A stretch of 64,000 bases of DNA, taken from assembly GCF_016888165.1 (NCBI RefSeq), contig NZ_JACSWC010000371.1, positions 1 to 64,000 of the forward strand, given 5' to 3'. This document shows positions 44,970 through 56,275 of this stretch, piece after piece. The number at the start of each line of letters is the position of its first letter. Position 1 is the stretch's first letter. Position numbers and translations under genes: made by a program. The notes below the pieces were generated by a model, which searched no databases, was not told the DNA's origin, and saw only the letters and a program-made list of their open reading frames with translations. Source of the DNA: Halomicronema sp. CCY15110. GTDB lineage: Bacteria > Cyanobacteriota > Cyanobacteriia > Phormidesmidales > Phormidesmidaceae.

Positions 44970-45539
44970 ATGATGGTACGGCAACTTTTTCAATGGCGGC
45001 GATGGGTAATGCTGGGGGCAGCGATCGCCTGTTGCTGGTTGCTCAGTACAGCCAATGCTTGGGCGGGCTTAGAAGACGATAAATACGACGGCAACATCTT
45101 CGCCCTCTATGCGGGCAACGGTTCGCTGGTGCCGCCGAAGGTTTCGCTAGCGCAATCCATGCAATACGAAAAGCCCGCGTTGCTGGTGTTTTACGTTGAT
45201 GACAGCACCGACTGCAAGCGTTACACGTCAGTGGTGTCGCAGCTACAAGCCCCCTACGGACGAGCCGCCAATTTTATTCCCGTGGCGGCGGATTCCATTT
45301 CGCCTCAGACCGATTATGACGAAACGGAACCCGGCTATTACTTCGCCGGGGCCGTACCGCAGACCTTGGTATTTGATGCCGAAGGCAACGTGCGCCTCAA
45401 TGAAACGGGGATCATTAGCTACGAGCAGGTGGATGATGTGATGCGTGAAGTCTTTGATCTGCTACCGCGCACGGAGTCTGAAGAACTCCGCCGCCGCCCT
45501 ATCAACGAAGTGAATAGCGAACTGGTGGAAGAGTCATAA
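44970..45539 (+). CDS. Thioredoxin-fold protein related to a photosystem I accumulation factor
   Basis: 189 residues. A signal or anchor (about 12-32, ending ANAWAG) leads to a thioredoxin-like domain with YDGNIFALYAGNGSLVPP, KPALLVFYVDDSTDCKRY and the cis-Pro loop GAVPQTLVFDAEG. The CxxC motif is absent; only Cys82 is near the site. Cyanobacterial homologues are described as thylakoid proteins needed for normal photosystem I level; I assign this by pattern memory, so it is moderate. The C-terminus is charged. Confidence 0.72.
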   Translation: MMVRQLFQWRRWVMLGAAIACCWLLSTANAWAGLEDDKYDGNIFALYAGNGSLVPPKVSLAQSMQYEKPALLVFYVDDSTDCKRYTSVVSQLQAPYGRAANFIPVAADSISPQTDYDETEPGYYFAGAVPQTLVFDAEGNVRLNETGIISYEQVDDVMREVFDLLPRTESEELRRRPINEVNSELVEES

Positions 45540-45629
45540 AGCCCCGGCCCTATTGGCAAGCGTTGGATATCAGCCGGAAGCTGTGCTGAGGCTTCCTACA
45601 ATAGAAGCATGCCATTTGAGTTATGGCCC

Positions 45630-45872
45630 ATGCCCTCGCCTTTCCCTGGGATGGATCCCGATTTGAAACATCCCTGATCATGGCCGAATTTTCATCATCG
45701 GCTGATTACCGCGATCGCCATTTACCTTAGCCCCCAATATCGCATGGTGTTAGAAGAGGCCATGTACCAAACGGCAACGCTAGATTCAGGGCTGGTGAGC
45801 ATTCTTGATGTCGCACTCAAATCTGTAGAACGAGATCGGATAAGGGGGCTAGGCACGCAGCGGTTTACCTGA
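45630..45872 (+). pseudogene. DUF4058 gene remnant
   Basis: The frame starting at the ATG 45630 reads MPSPFPGMDPDLKHP, hits TGA, then continues in the same frame with SWPNFHHRLITAIAIYLSPQ and YRMVLEEAMYQT before ending at 45870-45872. This is the start of a DUF4058 protein (MPSPFPGMNPYLE..., FHxxLIxAIxxxLxPxxR). About 80 codons remain of some 250, with an internal stop and the C-terminal part lost. It fills a 400-bp gap that would otherwise look empty. Confidence 0.8.
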
Positions 45873-45936
45873 TTTTCGGGAATCCTAGAATCAATCCTGT
45901 ATTGATCAAAAGGTCTGAAAATCCTTTGATGACTCC

Positions 45937-46530
45937 ATGAGTCCCTTGTTGGATAAATTACTTCACTTTGCCGTTGGTCTTGCTGTCGGTATGGCCTTTT
46001 GGGGGCTGCTCGAACGCTACACCCGCTCGGCTGCCCGCACCCTCAACCCGATCGCTTTCCTAATCATGGTGGTCTGGGGAGCCAGTGGCCTGTTCTTTTT
46101 CCGCAAACTAGGGGTTCCCATCTTGAGCCATACCTATTTTTATATGGCCTTTCCCGATTGGGATATTCCCCTTTACCAAGCGACGCGGCTGCCTTTTCTG
46201 GTCCATCGCAGCTGGCTCTTTCATTCTGTGCTCATTCCCATGGGGTTGCTAGGTATCTGGCTCTGGTTGAGCCAACAGTCCCCCACTACAAACTTCCAGA
46301 GGGGCATGGTCAACCTATTACGTGACAGTGCGATCGGCCTTTCTGTCGGTATTAGTGCTCATTTGCTTTGGGATGCCCTGCTTTCTTCAACCCGTCGTGG
46401 CTTTTACATCGCCGGTTTTGGTAGTTCGCTCTCGTTGCTGTGGCTGCTGGCAAACCTAGTGATCGGCATCGGGATTCCGTTGCTGATTGCGAAGCAATTT
46501 CGCAGCTTCGAACCGTCTTCTCAGCCTTAA
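45937..46530 (+). CDS. YdjM-like membrane-bound metal-dependent hydrolase
   Basis: 197 residues with about four helices. The family ligands are seen in HFAVGLAVG, FPDWDIPLYQATRLPFLVHRSWLFHSVL and SAHLLWDALL, giving the spaced His and Asp residues of the DUF457/YdjM family. It ends directly before the next gene (TAAATG), so both are probably translated from one mRNA. Confidence 0.75.
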   Translation: MSPLLDKLLHFAVGLAVGMAFWGLLERYTRSAARTLNPIAFLIMVVWGASGLFFFRKLGVPILSHTYFYMAFPDWDIPLYQATRLPFLVHRSWLFHSVLIPMGLLGIWLWLSQQSPTTNFQRGMVNLLRDSAIGLSVGISAHLLWDALLSSTRRGFYIAGFGSSLSLLWLLANLVIGIGIPLLIAKQFRSFEPSSQP

Positions 46531-46581
46531 ATGCGTTGCGCACTTCTTGGATTACGTTACCGTTATCGAGATTTATTTACC

Positions 46582-46926
46582 ATGCGATTATTGGTTCAAT
46601 TAATTGGCCTAGCACTGATGCTCTTAGGCATCTATTTTCTAGGCAAAAATATCCTTTTCACCACCAATGTGAATCCCTATTGGTGGCGCGGGGTCGCTGC
46701 TGATGCCTCGATCTTTTTATTGTGTGGGGGTATCTGTCTATTGGTGTTCATGCCGTTAGGCTTCATGAAGCAACTGGGCTGGGTATTCGTCGCTGGCGGC
46801 ATTGTCTGCATCTTTATCAGCAGTCGCGCTATTCTCAACCCCACCAGCTTGTGGCAGTTTTTTGTATCGATGATTTCAATTACATTTGGCTATCGTCTTT
46901 TGGCGACGGGGCGGTTTCAGATCTGA
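46582..46926 (+). CDS. Small membrane protein of unknown function
   Basis: 114 residues from the ATG at 46582 (MRLLVQLIGLALMLLGI); an ATG at 46531 directly after the previous stop adds 17 residues. Four hydrophobic segments, no conserved motif known to me. Probably co-transcribed with the YdjM-like gene. Confidence 0.6.
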   Translation: MRLLVQLIGLALMLLGIYFLGKNILFTTNVNPYWWRGVAADASIFLLCGGICLLVFMPLGFMKQLGWVFVAGGIVCIFISSRAILNPTSLWQFFVSMISITFGYRLLATGRFQI

Positions 46927-46958
46927 ATCGGGCGATCGCTAACTGCTCACGCACCTGA

Positions 46959-47369
46959 CTAATCGGGGCTGGGGGGTTGACAGAGGCCGAATACTTGGCC
47001 CAAAACGGCCCAGCGCGAGCAGTGCCAGTAGTCAAGGTGAGAGACAATTTGGCCGGCATCATTGAGGCGATATTCCGTCCAGCCCGGAATCGCGATTTGG
47101 GGTCGCCAGGGTAGGGGCGTCGTCCAGCTCAAAGTCCAGTGGGTTTCAAAGGTTTGCGGCCCCGTCTGGTCGAGGCGATGCAGCACCAATTGGGGCGCTT
47201 GAAACCAGCGGGCGATGAAGCCAATCATCTCGCGATATTGCTCAACTCCCGTAAACTCATTCATCGGATCGCGAAAATACACGTCCTCAGCGTACAGGTC
47301 GTAGCTTTGGTCAGCCGGAAAGGTGGCATAGTCCTGACGAATGCGATCGCACACCGCGTCAATGTTCAT
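46959..47369 (-). CDS. DUF2358/NTF2-like protein
   Basis: 136 residues from the ATG at 47369, whose first base overlaps the stop of the preceding gene (TGATG). Patterns DYATFPADQSYDLYAEDVYFRDPMNEFTG and THWTLSWTTPLPWRPQIAIPGWTEYRLN match the DUF2358 group found in cyanobacteria and plants. Translationally coupled to the next gene upstream. Confidence 0.82.
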   Translation of the reverse strand: MNIDAVCDRIRQDYATFPADQSYDLYAEDVYFRDPMNEFTGVEQYREMIGFIARWFQAPQLVLHRLDQTGPQTFETHWTLSWTTPLPWRPQIAIPGWTEYRLNDAGQIVSHLDYWHCSRWAVLGQVFGLCQPPSPD

Positions 47370-47929
47370 CACGCTTCCTCCCACAGCCGTTCGAGCTGTC
47401 GCTGCCACGATGTCAGCACCTGGGCTTTGTCGGCGCTGCTATCGTCCAAATTGCCCATGAGTCCCTCGCTGTAGAGGCGATCGAGGGTTTGCAGGGTGGC
47501 GGTCAACGACTGCCCTTGCTGCTTGGCGGCCACGATAATCTGCCGAATTTGTTGCTCGACTAGAGCATTGAAAAACGGATCGATGCCCTCCTGTTTCATC
47601 CCTAACAGCCGACTAATCGCTGCCTCAAACCGGACTGCGGTCAGGCTGGCGAGTTCGTACTGAAAAACGCCCCACAGCACATTTTGATGCAGCGCATAGC
47701 GCACTTCCTGCGTCAAATCGAAATTGGCTGCTAAAATTTGACCCAAATAAGGCTGGGCCACCTCTCCAGGGACAATCGGCAGCAGCAGCCGTAGCCAACT
47801 CTGGTCAGCGGATAGCAGCACGAGCAACCGATAGTCAGCCGTTTCGACTTGCCAGGCATCCGGCGGTGTCTGTTGCACCGCTCCAGCAAACCGCTGCTGT
47901 AAATGGTTGGTGATGTCTTGATGGTTCAT
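47369..47929 (-). CDS. Conserved cyanobacterial protein of unknown function
   Basis: 186 residues from the ATG at 47929 (MNHQDITNHLQQRF). The N-terminal half has an alpha-beta pattern like CesT/YbjN chaperone folds (ADYRLLVLLSADQSWLRLLLPI); the C-terminal half is helical (ISRLLGMKQEGIDPFFNALV). No signal peptide. Coupled to the DUF2358 gene by a 1-bp overlap. Confidence 0.6.
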   Translation of the reverse strand: MNHQDITNHLQQRFAGAVQQTPPDAWQVETADYRLLVLLSADQSWLRLLLPIVPGEVAQPYLGQILAANFDLTQEVRYALHQNVLWGVFQYELASLTAVRFEAAISRLLGMKQEGIDPFFNALVEQQIRQIIVAAKQQGQSLTATLQTLDRLYSEGLMGNLDDSSADKAQVLTSWQRQLERLWEEA

Positions 47930-47959
47930 AGTTTCACCATAACAGGGCCATTCGACCAT

Positions 47960-47988
47960 AAAAAAGAGCGCTGCAGGGCAACGCTCTC
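47960..47988 (-). terminator. Terminator of the DUF4912 gene
   Basis: On the minus strand GAGCG and CGCTC arms (47986-47982 and 47970-47966) enclose a GC-rich loop and are followed by T6. It lies about 45 bp after the DUF4912 stop. Confidence 0.75.
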
Positions 47989-48033
47989 GGGGAGTTAACT
48001 AACTTATTAGGTCAGCGATCGCTAAGCAACTGG

Positions 48034-49323
48034 CTAGCTCATCCATTCCTGTACCGCGTCTTCCTTGGTATTGGTGCGGCGGTAAGGCGTTTCCCGGTTG
48101 AACTTCATGTGAATCGCCCGGTTCTGCTCACCATCAGCGGCGACGGCAAAGATGGGATAGTCGATCAGGCCATCCTGGAAAGACATCTGGAACCGGAAGG
48201 TGCCGTCGGGGTTGAGCTTAATCGGCTTGCCGCCAATGGTCACCGTGGCATCGGGCTCGGTGGCACCGTACACAATCAGCTCAGCATCCGCCACCAGCCA
48301 GAACTGACGGGGACGAATCGGCGGAGCCGAAGCCGAGAAGCCGACTCCTGACATATTGAGGCCCGACATATTGAGGCCCGACATATTGAGACCGATGCCC
48401 GAAGTGGTGGGTAAGGCAGTGGTCGGCACTTCGCCGCCCCACATGCCCATGCCAGACGCCAACACGTAGGAGCTGGTCGGCAGGGCAAACGAGCTAATCA
48501 TTGAACCGGGCACATGCTGCATGGAGCCAAAGAGAGAACCGGCGACGCGCTGGGCCTCTGCCGACTCGGCCATGCCAAAAATCTCGTCGTAGATCTGGTT
48601 GCCCGCGCCGGTTTCGACCCGACGACTGGGATGGGTCAGGGTAGCAATCTGCTCCCCGCGCAGATCTTGATCCCAACCGACGGTGGCGAAGTGGTCTTCG
48701 ATCCAGTCAGAGGGGTAAACCGGGGGAATGTGGACCGGGGCCGAACGCGCTAAGAGCAACCAGCGGCCATCATTGCAAAGATAGCCAATCTCGATCGCGT
48801 AGTCGCGATCGCTCACGGGAATCGGTAGGTACCACTCCCGCGCCATTTCGTCGCATTCATACTGCTGCAGACTATGGGGGGCTTGGTAGCCCACATCAAT
48901 ATCAGTGACGTCATAGAAGCGCAACGCTAAACGAGCACCTCCCTGGCGGCGGAGATCTTCTTTATGACTGCTGGGAATGTCCCAATACGCATAGGCCCAC
49001 TGCGGGTCACGGGGCATCAACACAATCCGACTCTCGCCATAGCCACTGGGCAAGTCAGGCAACCCTTCATCCACTGACGCCAAAGCCTCAGCCGGAATCG
49101 GCTCCGTCGAGGGCACAAACTTGGAAGCTTCTACCTCAGTCTGGCCTTCTACCGCTGCCGCCGGGGCCGGCATCGAGGTCGTGCGGCGGGTCTGAGCGGC
49201 CATGATCGCTTCGATCAACTCGGACTTACGCATGCGGCTGTAGCGAGATACTTCGTAGTCGCTGGCCACTTTGCGGAGCTGTCGAAGGGTCATTTCCTCA
49301 AGCGTTGGAATCGACTCGGACAT
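48034..49323 (-). CDS. DUF4912 protein with SAP/Rho-N-like N-terminus and short tandem repeat
   Basis: 429 residues from the ATG at 49323, which follows GGAGG; the 34 codons before it look non-coding. Residues 1-45 (LEEMTLRQLRKVASDYEVSR) resemble the helical Rho N-terminal/SAP nucleic-acid-binding fold. The DUF4912 core is around 105-225 (RIVLMPRDPQWAYAYWDIP, REWYLPIPVSDRDYAIEIGY). The pentapeptide LNMSG occurs three times near 310-325. A second beta-rich domain closes the protein. Function is unknown. Confidence 0.87.
   Translation of the reverse strand: MSESIPTLEEMTLRQLRKVASDYEVSRYSRMRKSELIEAIMAAQTRRTTSMPAPAAAVEGQTEVEASKFVPSTEPIPAEALASVDEGLPDLPSGYGESRIVLMPRDPQWAYAYWDIPSSHKEDLRRQGGARLALRFYDVTDIDVGYQAPHSLQQYECDEMAREWYLPIPVSDRDYAIEIGYLCNDGRWLLLARSAPVHIPPVYPSDWIEDHFATVGWDQDLRGEQIATLTHPSRRVETGAGNQIYDEIFGMAESAEAQRVAGSLFGSMQHVPGSMISSFALPTSSYVLASGMGMWGGEVPTTALPTTSGIGLNMSGLNMSGLNMSGVGFSASAPPIRPRQFWLVADAELIVYGATEPDATVTIGGKPIKLNPDGTFRFQMSFQDGLIDYPIFAVAADGEQNRAIHMKFNRETPYRRTNTKEDAVQEWMS
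48351..48395. repeat. 15-bp tandem repeat, three copies, inside the DUF4912 gene
   Basis: The unit ACATATTGAGGCCCG is repeated at 48351, 48366 and (last five bases changed) 48381. It encodes the LNMSG repeat. Copy number could vary by slippage without shifting the frame. Confidence 0.85.
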
Positions 49324-49679
49324 GAGATTCACTCCTCCTAAATTTGCAGGACTGCCGCCTAGATATTGCTGCCAACATTCAGCGGGACTCAAATTCACGA
49401 TTTGGGGATCGGAATTTGGTGACACTATGACAGATCCATCGGAATCGGATCAACCCCTGAAAACCTTGATAAACAGGCTTTCCATGGAAACAAGGTAGTT
49501 TCGGGGATCGCAATGTCATCAAGTCCTGATAATACAGGATCGAGAGAGTAGAAATGTCTGGGTTCTATGACATATTGATCTCGCAGGCCGAGGCGATCGC
49601 CTCGGCTGGACTGTCGCAGCCACCCCAACAACATGCTTGAATGGCGAAAGACCTAGCGTAATAGTGAGGCATCGTAGCG

Positions 49680-50468
49680 GTGGCACCAGCGTCTTCGCCC
49701 CAACCCCGAGGCAGCCGAATAATTAGCCGACTGCTGCCCCCGGCCATTCGATTCTGGCTGTCAACGCAGCTCGACCATGTGGAAAATCTGCAATTTGAAA
49801 TTCAGGGGCGCGATCGCGAAATTCTCTCCGGCCACATTCCCGAAATCGCCCTCTCAGCGCAAAAGGCGATTTATCAAGGCATTCACCTCAGCCAAGCGGC
49901 CGTGACCGCTTCGGCAATTCGCGTCAATTTAGGTCAAGTGGTGCGCCGTCAGCCCTTGCGCTTGTTGGCTCCCTTCCCGATTCAGGGCGCGATCGAGTTG
50001 ACGGAAGCTGATTTCAACAACTCGCTCCAGTCGCCGCTGCTGGGCGAAGGGCTCTACGACTTTTTGCAGCTATTGGCTCGTTCCCAGCCCGAGGCCGCCT
50101 CGCTGCAAGACCTGCTCGACGCGCTGCCCGATCGCACGGTGCATAGCCACTACCAAGCCCAGGCCGCCATCCAGACCGATTACGTCATCTTGCGGTTACG
50201 GCCTAAAGTACCGGCGGTACCGGCGATCGCCATTCGCACGCAACTATCCATTCGCGACGGTCATCGGCTTTGTTTGGATAATCCCCACTGGCTCAAGGAC
50301 GATACCCTCACCGCCCCAACCAGCATTCCCCTATCTGATCTACACGGTTTTGCGATCGACCTGGGGAAGGAAGTGATGCTGACCGATTGCCGAGTGGCGG
50401 ATCAAAAGCTCAGGTTGTCGGGCACTGTCCGAGTCTTACCGACGGCACCAGAAACGACTGGTGAATAA
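49680..50468 (+). CDS. DUF2993 (LmeA-like) protein
   Basis: 262 residues from a GTG at 49680. The pattern FWLSTQLDHVENLQFEIQGRDREILSGHIPEIALSAQKAIYQGIHLS is that of DUF2993, a lipid-binding fold whose actinobacterial member LmeA acts on phospholipid-type substrates. No signal peptide is obvious, unlike in many members. It diverges from the DUF4912 gene and converges on prk. Confidence 0.82.
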   Translation: MAPASSPQPRGSRIISRLLPPAIRFWLSTQLDHVENLQFEIQGRDREILSGHIPEIALSAQKAIYQGIHLSQAAVTASAIRVNLGQVVRRQPLRLLAPFPIQGAIELTEADFNNSLQSPLLGEGLYDFLQLLARSQPEAASLQDLLDALPDRTVHSHYQAQAAIQTDYVILRLRPKVPAVPAIAIRTQLSIRDGHRLCLDNPHWLKDDTLTAPTSIPLSDLHGFAIDLGKEVMLTDCRVADQKLRLSGTVRVLPTAPETTGE

Positions 50469-50596
50469 TGCCACCCAGAAATTTTGCTAGGCCATAAATG
50501 TGAGCCTGTGGAGACGCCTCTTCAGCGACTTGGCTCTCCAGGTTGCCCCCCTCGGCCCAGTGCCCTTGACCAGGGAGTGATTCCTGTCGGCCTAAA

Positions 50597-50632
50597 CAAA
50601 ACGGGCGGTGAGCTATGCCCATCGCCCGTTTC
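50597..50632 (-). terminator. Terminator of prk
   Basis: ACGGGCG (50601-50607) pairs with CGCCCGT (50623-50629); on the minus strand the stem is followed by TTTTGTTT. Confidence 0.8.
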
Positions 50633-50669
50633 TAGTGTGTTGATGGGCGCGATCGCCCCAATGCCGAAC

Positions 50670-51668
50670 TTAACCGACCGCTTGGGGGGTTTTCGCCACG
50701 ATCTTCTCGTAGCTTTCGCGCATCTTCAGACCCACCAAAACTTGGAATAAACCACTGCCATTGTTGGAGCCAGGGTACTCGCGGTGCTTAAGCAGCAGTT
50801 CAGTCATCTCACCGTAATACTTAGTAGACGTATTGCTGAGATGGCTTTCGACATAAATCAGTTCTTCTAAGCGCTCAAACTGACCGTCAATCTCTAGCAC
50901 CGACACTTCATTGCCGTAATAGCTGTCGGGGCCATAGTGCATCCGAATGCCGGGATAGGAACAGGTAAGTTTGCGACCGCAAGGAATCCAGTCGATGGTC
51001 GAACCCTCGTCGAAGAGGTAAACCGGATCAAACCGGGCAACGCCCTCTTTCTGCAAGAGACGGACCCGCAAGATCTTCTTCTCTTCGTCGTTGGGAATCA
51101 GTTGCGTCGGCAGAATCTGAATTACCACATCGGCATACTGCTTTTGGATGTCGATGTAAGCTTCGAAATCGGGGCGACGGGCATTGATCGAAGCCAAAAC
51201 ATCTTCGTAAGTGTGGCCGCGCTCAGCCATGTCACGCTTGATCTTCCAAGCGATTTTGACATCATCGTGAATGTCGAGATAGACGCTGAAGTCTAGAAGT
51301 CCGCGCACCCGCTCGTCATACATGGGGTGCAAACCTTCGACGACCACGATGTGATTCGGATCGACCCGCTCGGGGGGATCAAGTTCACCCGTCTCATGGT
51401 TATAAATCGGCTTATCAATGGAGCTGCCAGCCTTCAACGATTTGATCTGTTCATACATCAAATCAAAATTGTTAGCTTTCGGATTCAAAGCTGTAACACC
51501 AGCCGCTTTGCGCTGCTTTCGATCAAGGCTGTGGTAGTCATCCAAACAGATGACGGTAATAAATTCTTCACCAAACAGGTCGGCAAGTCGTCTCAAAAAC
51601 GTGGACTTACCACATCCAGAGTCGCCAGCAACCCCAATCAAAACCACGCGATCCGGCTTAATTGTCAT
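50670..51668 (-). CDS. prk: Phosphoribulokinase
   Basis: 332 residues. The P-loop GVAGDSGCGKST, the segment ICLDDYHS and HIVVVEGLHPMYDERV are standard. Redox-active pairs Cys19/Cys41 and Cys230/Cys236 are present, so the enzyme should be controlled by thioredoxin and by the GAPDH-CP12 complex. It makes ribulose-1,5-bisphosphate, the acceptor of CO2 in the Calvin cycle. A terminator follows; a long leader region lies upstream. Confidence 0.98.
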   Translation of the reverse strand: MTIKPDRVVLIGVAGDSGCGKSTFLRRLADLFGEEFITVICLDDYHSLDRKQRKAAGVTALNPKANNFDLMYEQIKSLKAGSSIDKPIYNHETGELDPPERVDPNHIVVVEGLHPMYDERVRGLLDFSVYLDIHDDVKIAWKIKRDMAERGHTYEDVLASINARRPDFEAYIDIQKQYADVVIQILPTQLIPNDEEKKILRVRLLQKEGVARFDPVYLFDEGSTIDWIPCGRKLTCSYPGIRMHYGPDSYYGNEVSVLEIDGQFERLEELIYVESHLSNTSTKYYGEMTELLLKHREYPGSNNGSGLFQVLVGLKMRESYEKIVAKTPQAVG

Positions 51669-53832
<2,164 letters not shown>

Positions 53833-53896
53833 GTGCTTAGGTTCGACGGTTTCCTTTGAACAAAGGGGCTGCTAGTCGTTTGACTCTTTTGCTTTG

Positions 53897-53928
53897 ACCG
53901 GAGAGGTTTTTGCACCTCTCCGGTTTTT
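53897..53928 (+). terminator. Terminator after petH
   Basis: ACCGGAGAGG (53897-53906) pairs perfectly with CCTCTCCGGT (53915-53924), followed by T-rich sequence. Confidence 0.92.
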
Positions 53929-53985
53929 GTTCGTAACGGCATCCCCTACCATTGGTAAAGGCTTTCAAAAAGGACTCAGCAAACG

Positions 53986-55305
53986 GTGACGGTAAAAGTA
54001 GGTCTATTGGGATTGGGGACGGTCGGTATCGGCACAGCAAAGATTTTGCTGGATCCGGCAGAACGGCACCCGCTGGTGAAAGCCGTGGAAATTTATCGCG
54101 TGGGGGTGCGATCGCTGGACAAGCCCCGCGATATTGAGTTTCCCAAAGACCGGCTGACCACTGATTTAGACGCGATCGTCACGGATCCCCAGGTGGATGT
54201 GGTGGTGGAATTGATCGGCGGTTTAGAGCCGGCGCGATCGCTGATTTTGAAGGCCATCCAGCAGGGCAAGCACGTGGTGACGGCGAACAAGGCCGTGATT
54301 GCCCGCTACGGCAACGAAATTTTTACAGCGGCGAACGAAGCGGGCGTGTATGTGTTGCTCGAAGCGGCAGTGGGCGGCGGCATTCCCGTCATTCAGCCGT
54401 TGAAACAAGCCCTGGGGGTGAACCGCATCCAGGCCGTCACCGGCATTGTCAATGGCACCACAAACTACATTTTGACCCGGATGCAGGAAGAAGGCGGGGA
54501 CTTTGAGGCGATTCTGGCCGATGCCCAAAAGTTGGGCTACGCCGAGGCTGATCCTACGGCGGATGTGGATGGTTTAGACGCCGCCGACAAAATCGCCATC
54601 TTGGCGTCATTAGCCTTTGGCGGGCGGATTAAGCTGGAGGATGTGTTTTGTGAGGGCATTCGACATGTCAGTGCCGCCGATATTGCCTATGCCGATCGCT
54701 TAGGATTTGTGATTAAGCTGCTGGCGATCGCCCGCCGAGATATTTGTCCAGATTCGAACGAAGCGCTGGAGCAGTTGCAGCTCCGAGTGCATCCTACCCT
54801 GGTCCCCAAGCACCATCCCCTCGCTAGTGTCAACGATGTATATAACGCCATCTTGATCGAAGGCGATCCCATCGGACAGGTCATGTTTTATGGCCCTGGT
54901 GCGGGCGAAGGCCCCACTGCCAGCGCTGTCGTGTCAGACATTTTAAACATTGTGGGGACGCTGCAGTCCCAAAGTGTAGCGGCCCAATCAGAGCCCCAGA
55001 ATCCCCTCTTGGCCTGTACTCACCAGCATTACTGTCAAGTCAGCCCGATGGCGGATATTGTGAGTCGCTTTTATGTGCGGCTCTTGGCCCAAGATCAAGC
55101 GGGGGTCATTGGTCGCATCGGCACCTGCTTTGGGAATCACGATGTCAGCATTGAGTCGGTCGTGCAAATTGATGTCCATGGCGAAACCGCTGAAGTTGTC
55201 GTAGTGACCCATGAAGTTAAGGAAAGCAATTTTCAGGCGGCGTTGGCCGAACTGCGAGAGTTTGCCAATATTCAAAATGTGCCGAGTGTGCTGCGGGTGC
55301 TGTGA
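53986..55305 (+). CDS. hom: Homoserine dehydrogenase
   Basis: 439 residues from a GTG at 53986. The NAD(P) loop LLGLGTVGIGTAK, the catalytic segment VNGTTNYILTRMQEEG and GYAEADPTADVDGLDAADK are clear. A C-terminal ACT domain (about 355-435, DQAGVIGRIGTCFGNHDVSIESVVQ) should confer allosteric control. It reduces aspartate semialdehyde to homoserine for Met and Thr synthesis. prmC starts 13 bp later. Confidence 0.97.
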   Translation: MTVKVGLLGLGTVGIGTAKILLDPAERHPLVKAVEIYRVGVRSLDKPRDIEFPKDRLTTDLDAIVTDPQVDVVVELIGGLEPARSLILKAIQQGKHVVTANKAVIARYGNEIFTAANEAGVYVLLEAAVGGGIPVIQPLKQALGVNRIQAVTGIVNGTTNYILTRMQEEGGDFEAILADAQKLGYAEADPTADVDGLDAADKIAILASLAFGGRIKLEDVFCEGIRHVSAADIAYADRLGFVIKLLAIARRDICPDSNEALEQLQLRVHPTLVPKHHPLASVNDVYNAILIEGDPIGQVMFYGPGAGEGPTASAVVSDILNIVGTLQSQSVAAQSEPQNPLLACTHQHYCQVSPMADIVSRFYVRLLAQDQAGVIGRIGTCFGNHDVSIESVVQIDVHGETAEVVVVTHEVKESNFQAALAELREFANIQNVPSVLRVL

Positions 55306-55317
55306 GGGTGGCAGGGT

Positions 55318-56235
55318 GTGAGGGTGGCCGAGTTTTCCCATCAGTTGAGCGGTCGGGATTTGTGGGCCTGGCGATCGCAGGCCCGGGCTCAAGCTCAAGC
55401 ACACCAAATTGACTTGGCCGAGGTGGATTGGTTGCTGCGAGGCTTGTGTCAGGTGGAGCCGTTATCGCTGCGGTTAGGGACGCTGGCCCAAGCCGTGGCC
55501 GTACCGGCACAAGTGACCGTGGCGGAACTTGCGGCTCGGTGGCAAGCCCGCGTGAGCGATCGCGTCCCCATTCAGCATTTAGTGGGAACGGTTGCCTGGC
55601 GTGATTTCACCTTACAGGTATCGCCTGCGGTCTTGATTCCCCGGCCCGAAACGGAGCTGGTGATTGACCTGGTGATGGCCTGGGTGGCGCAACGTGCCCA
55701 GGCAACGCCGCTCCGACAAGGCACGTGGGTGGATCTGGGGACTGGGAGCGGGGCGATCGCCCTCGGCTTAGCCCAGGCTCTGCCCCAAGCCAAGATTGTC
55801 GCGGTGGATGTGAGTGCGGCGGCGTTAGCGATCGCCCAACAGAATGCGCTGAACAATAGCCTGAGCGATCGCATTCAGTTTCTCCAAGGCTCATGGTTTG
55901 AGCCCTTAACAGTCTGGCGCGGCCAACTGGCCGGGATCGTCTCAAATCCGCCCTACATTCCCACCGCAGTCGTCTCGACGCTGGAGCCCGAAGTCGCCCA
56001 ACATGAACCGCCCTTGGCTTTAGATGGTGGCGACGATGGCTTAGCTGACATTCGACACCTGGTGGCGACCGCCCCGGACTATTTGGTCTCTGGTGGCCTG
56101 TGGCTGGTGGAGCATATGCAAGGGCAAGCCGTCGACATTGAGGAACTGCTGACAGCCACCGACCAGTTTCGCGCTATCCAGTCTGTGCCAGATTTGGCAG
56201 GTTGCGATCGCTTCGTCCAGGCCGTGCGACGTTAA
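55318..56235 (+). CDS. prmC: Release factor glutamine N5-methyltransferase
   Basis: 305 residues from a GTG at 55318. N-terminal helical domain, then PIQHLVGTVAWRDFTLQVSPAVLIPRPETE, SAM loop VDLGTGSGAIALGLA and the catalytic NPPYIPT. PrmC methylates the GGQ glutamine of RF1/RF2. It follows hom directly; the junction contains GTGAGGGTGG-type repeats. Confidence 0.94.
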   Translation: MRVAEFSHQLSGRDLWAWRSQARAQAQAHQIDLAEVDWLLRGLCQVEPLSLRLGTLAQAVAVPAQVTVAELAARWQARVSDRVPIQHLVGTVAWRDFTLQVSPAVLIPRPETELVIDLVMAWVAQRAQATPLRQGTWVDLGTGSGAIALGLAQALPQAKIVAVDVSAAALAIAQQNALNNSLSDRIQFLQGSWFEPLTVWRGQLAGIVSNPPYIPTAVVSTLEPEVAQHEPPLALDGGDDGLADIRHLVATAPDYLVSGGLWLVEHMQGQAVDIEELLTATDQFRAIQSVPDLAGCDRFVQAVRR

Positions 56236-56275
56236 CCGCAGGCGGCGATCCCCGACTGCCGAGTCGCAGTCACGA

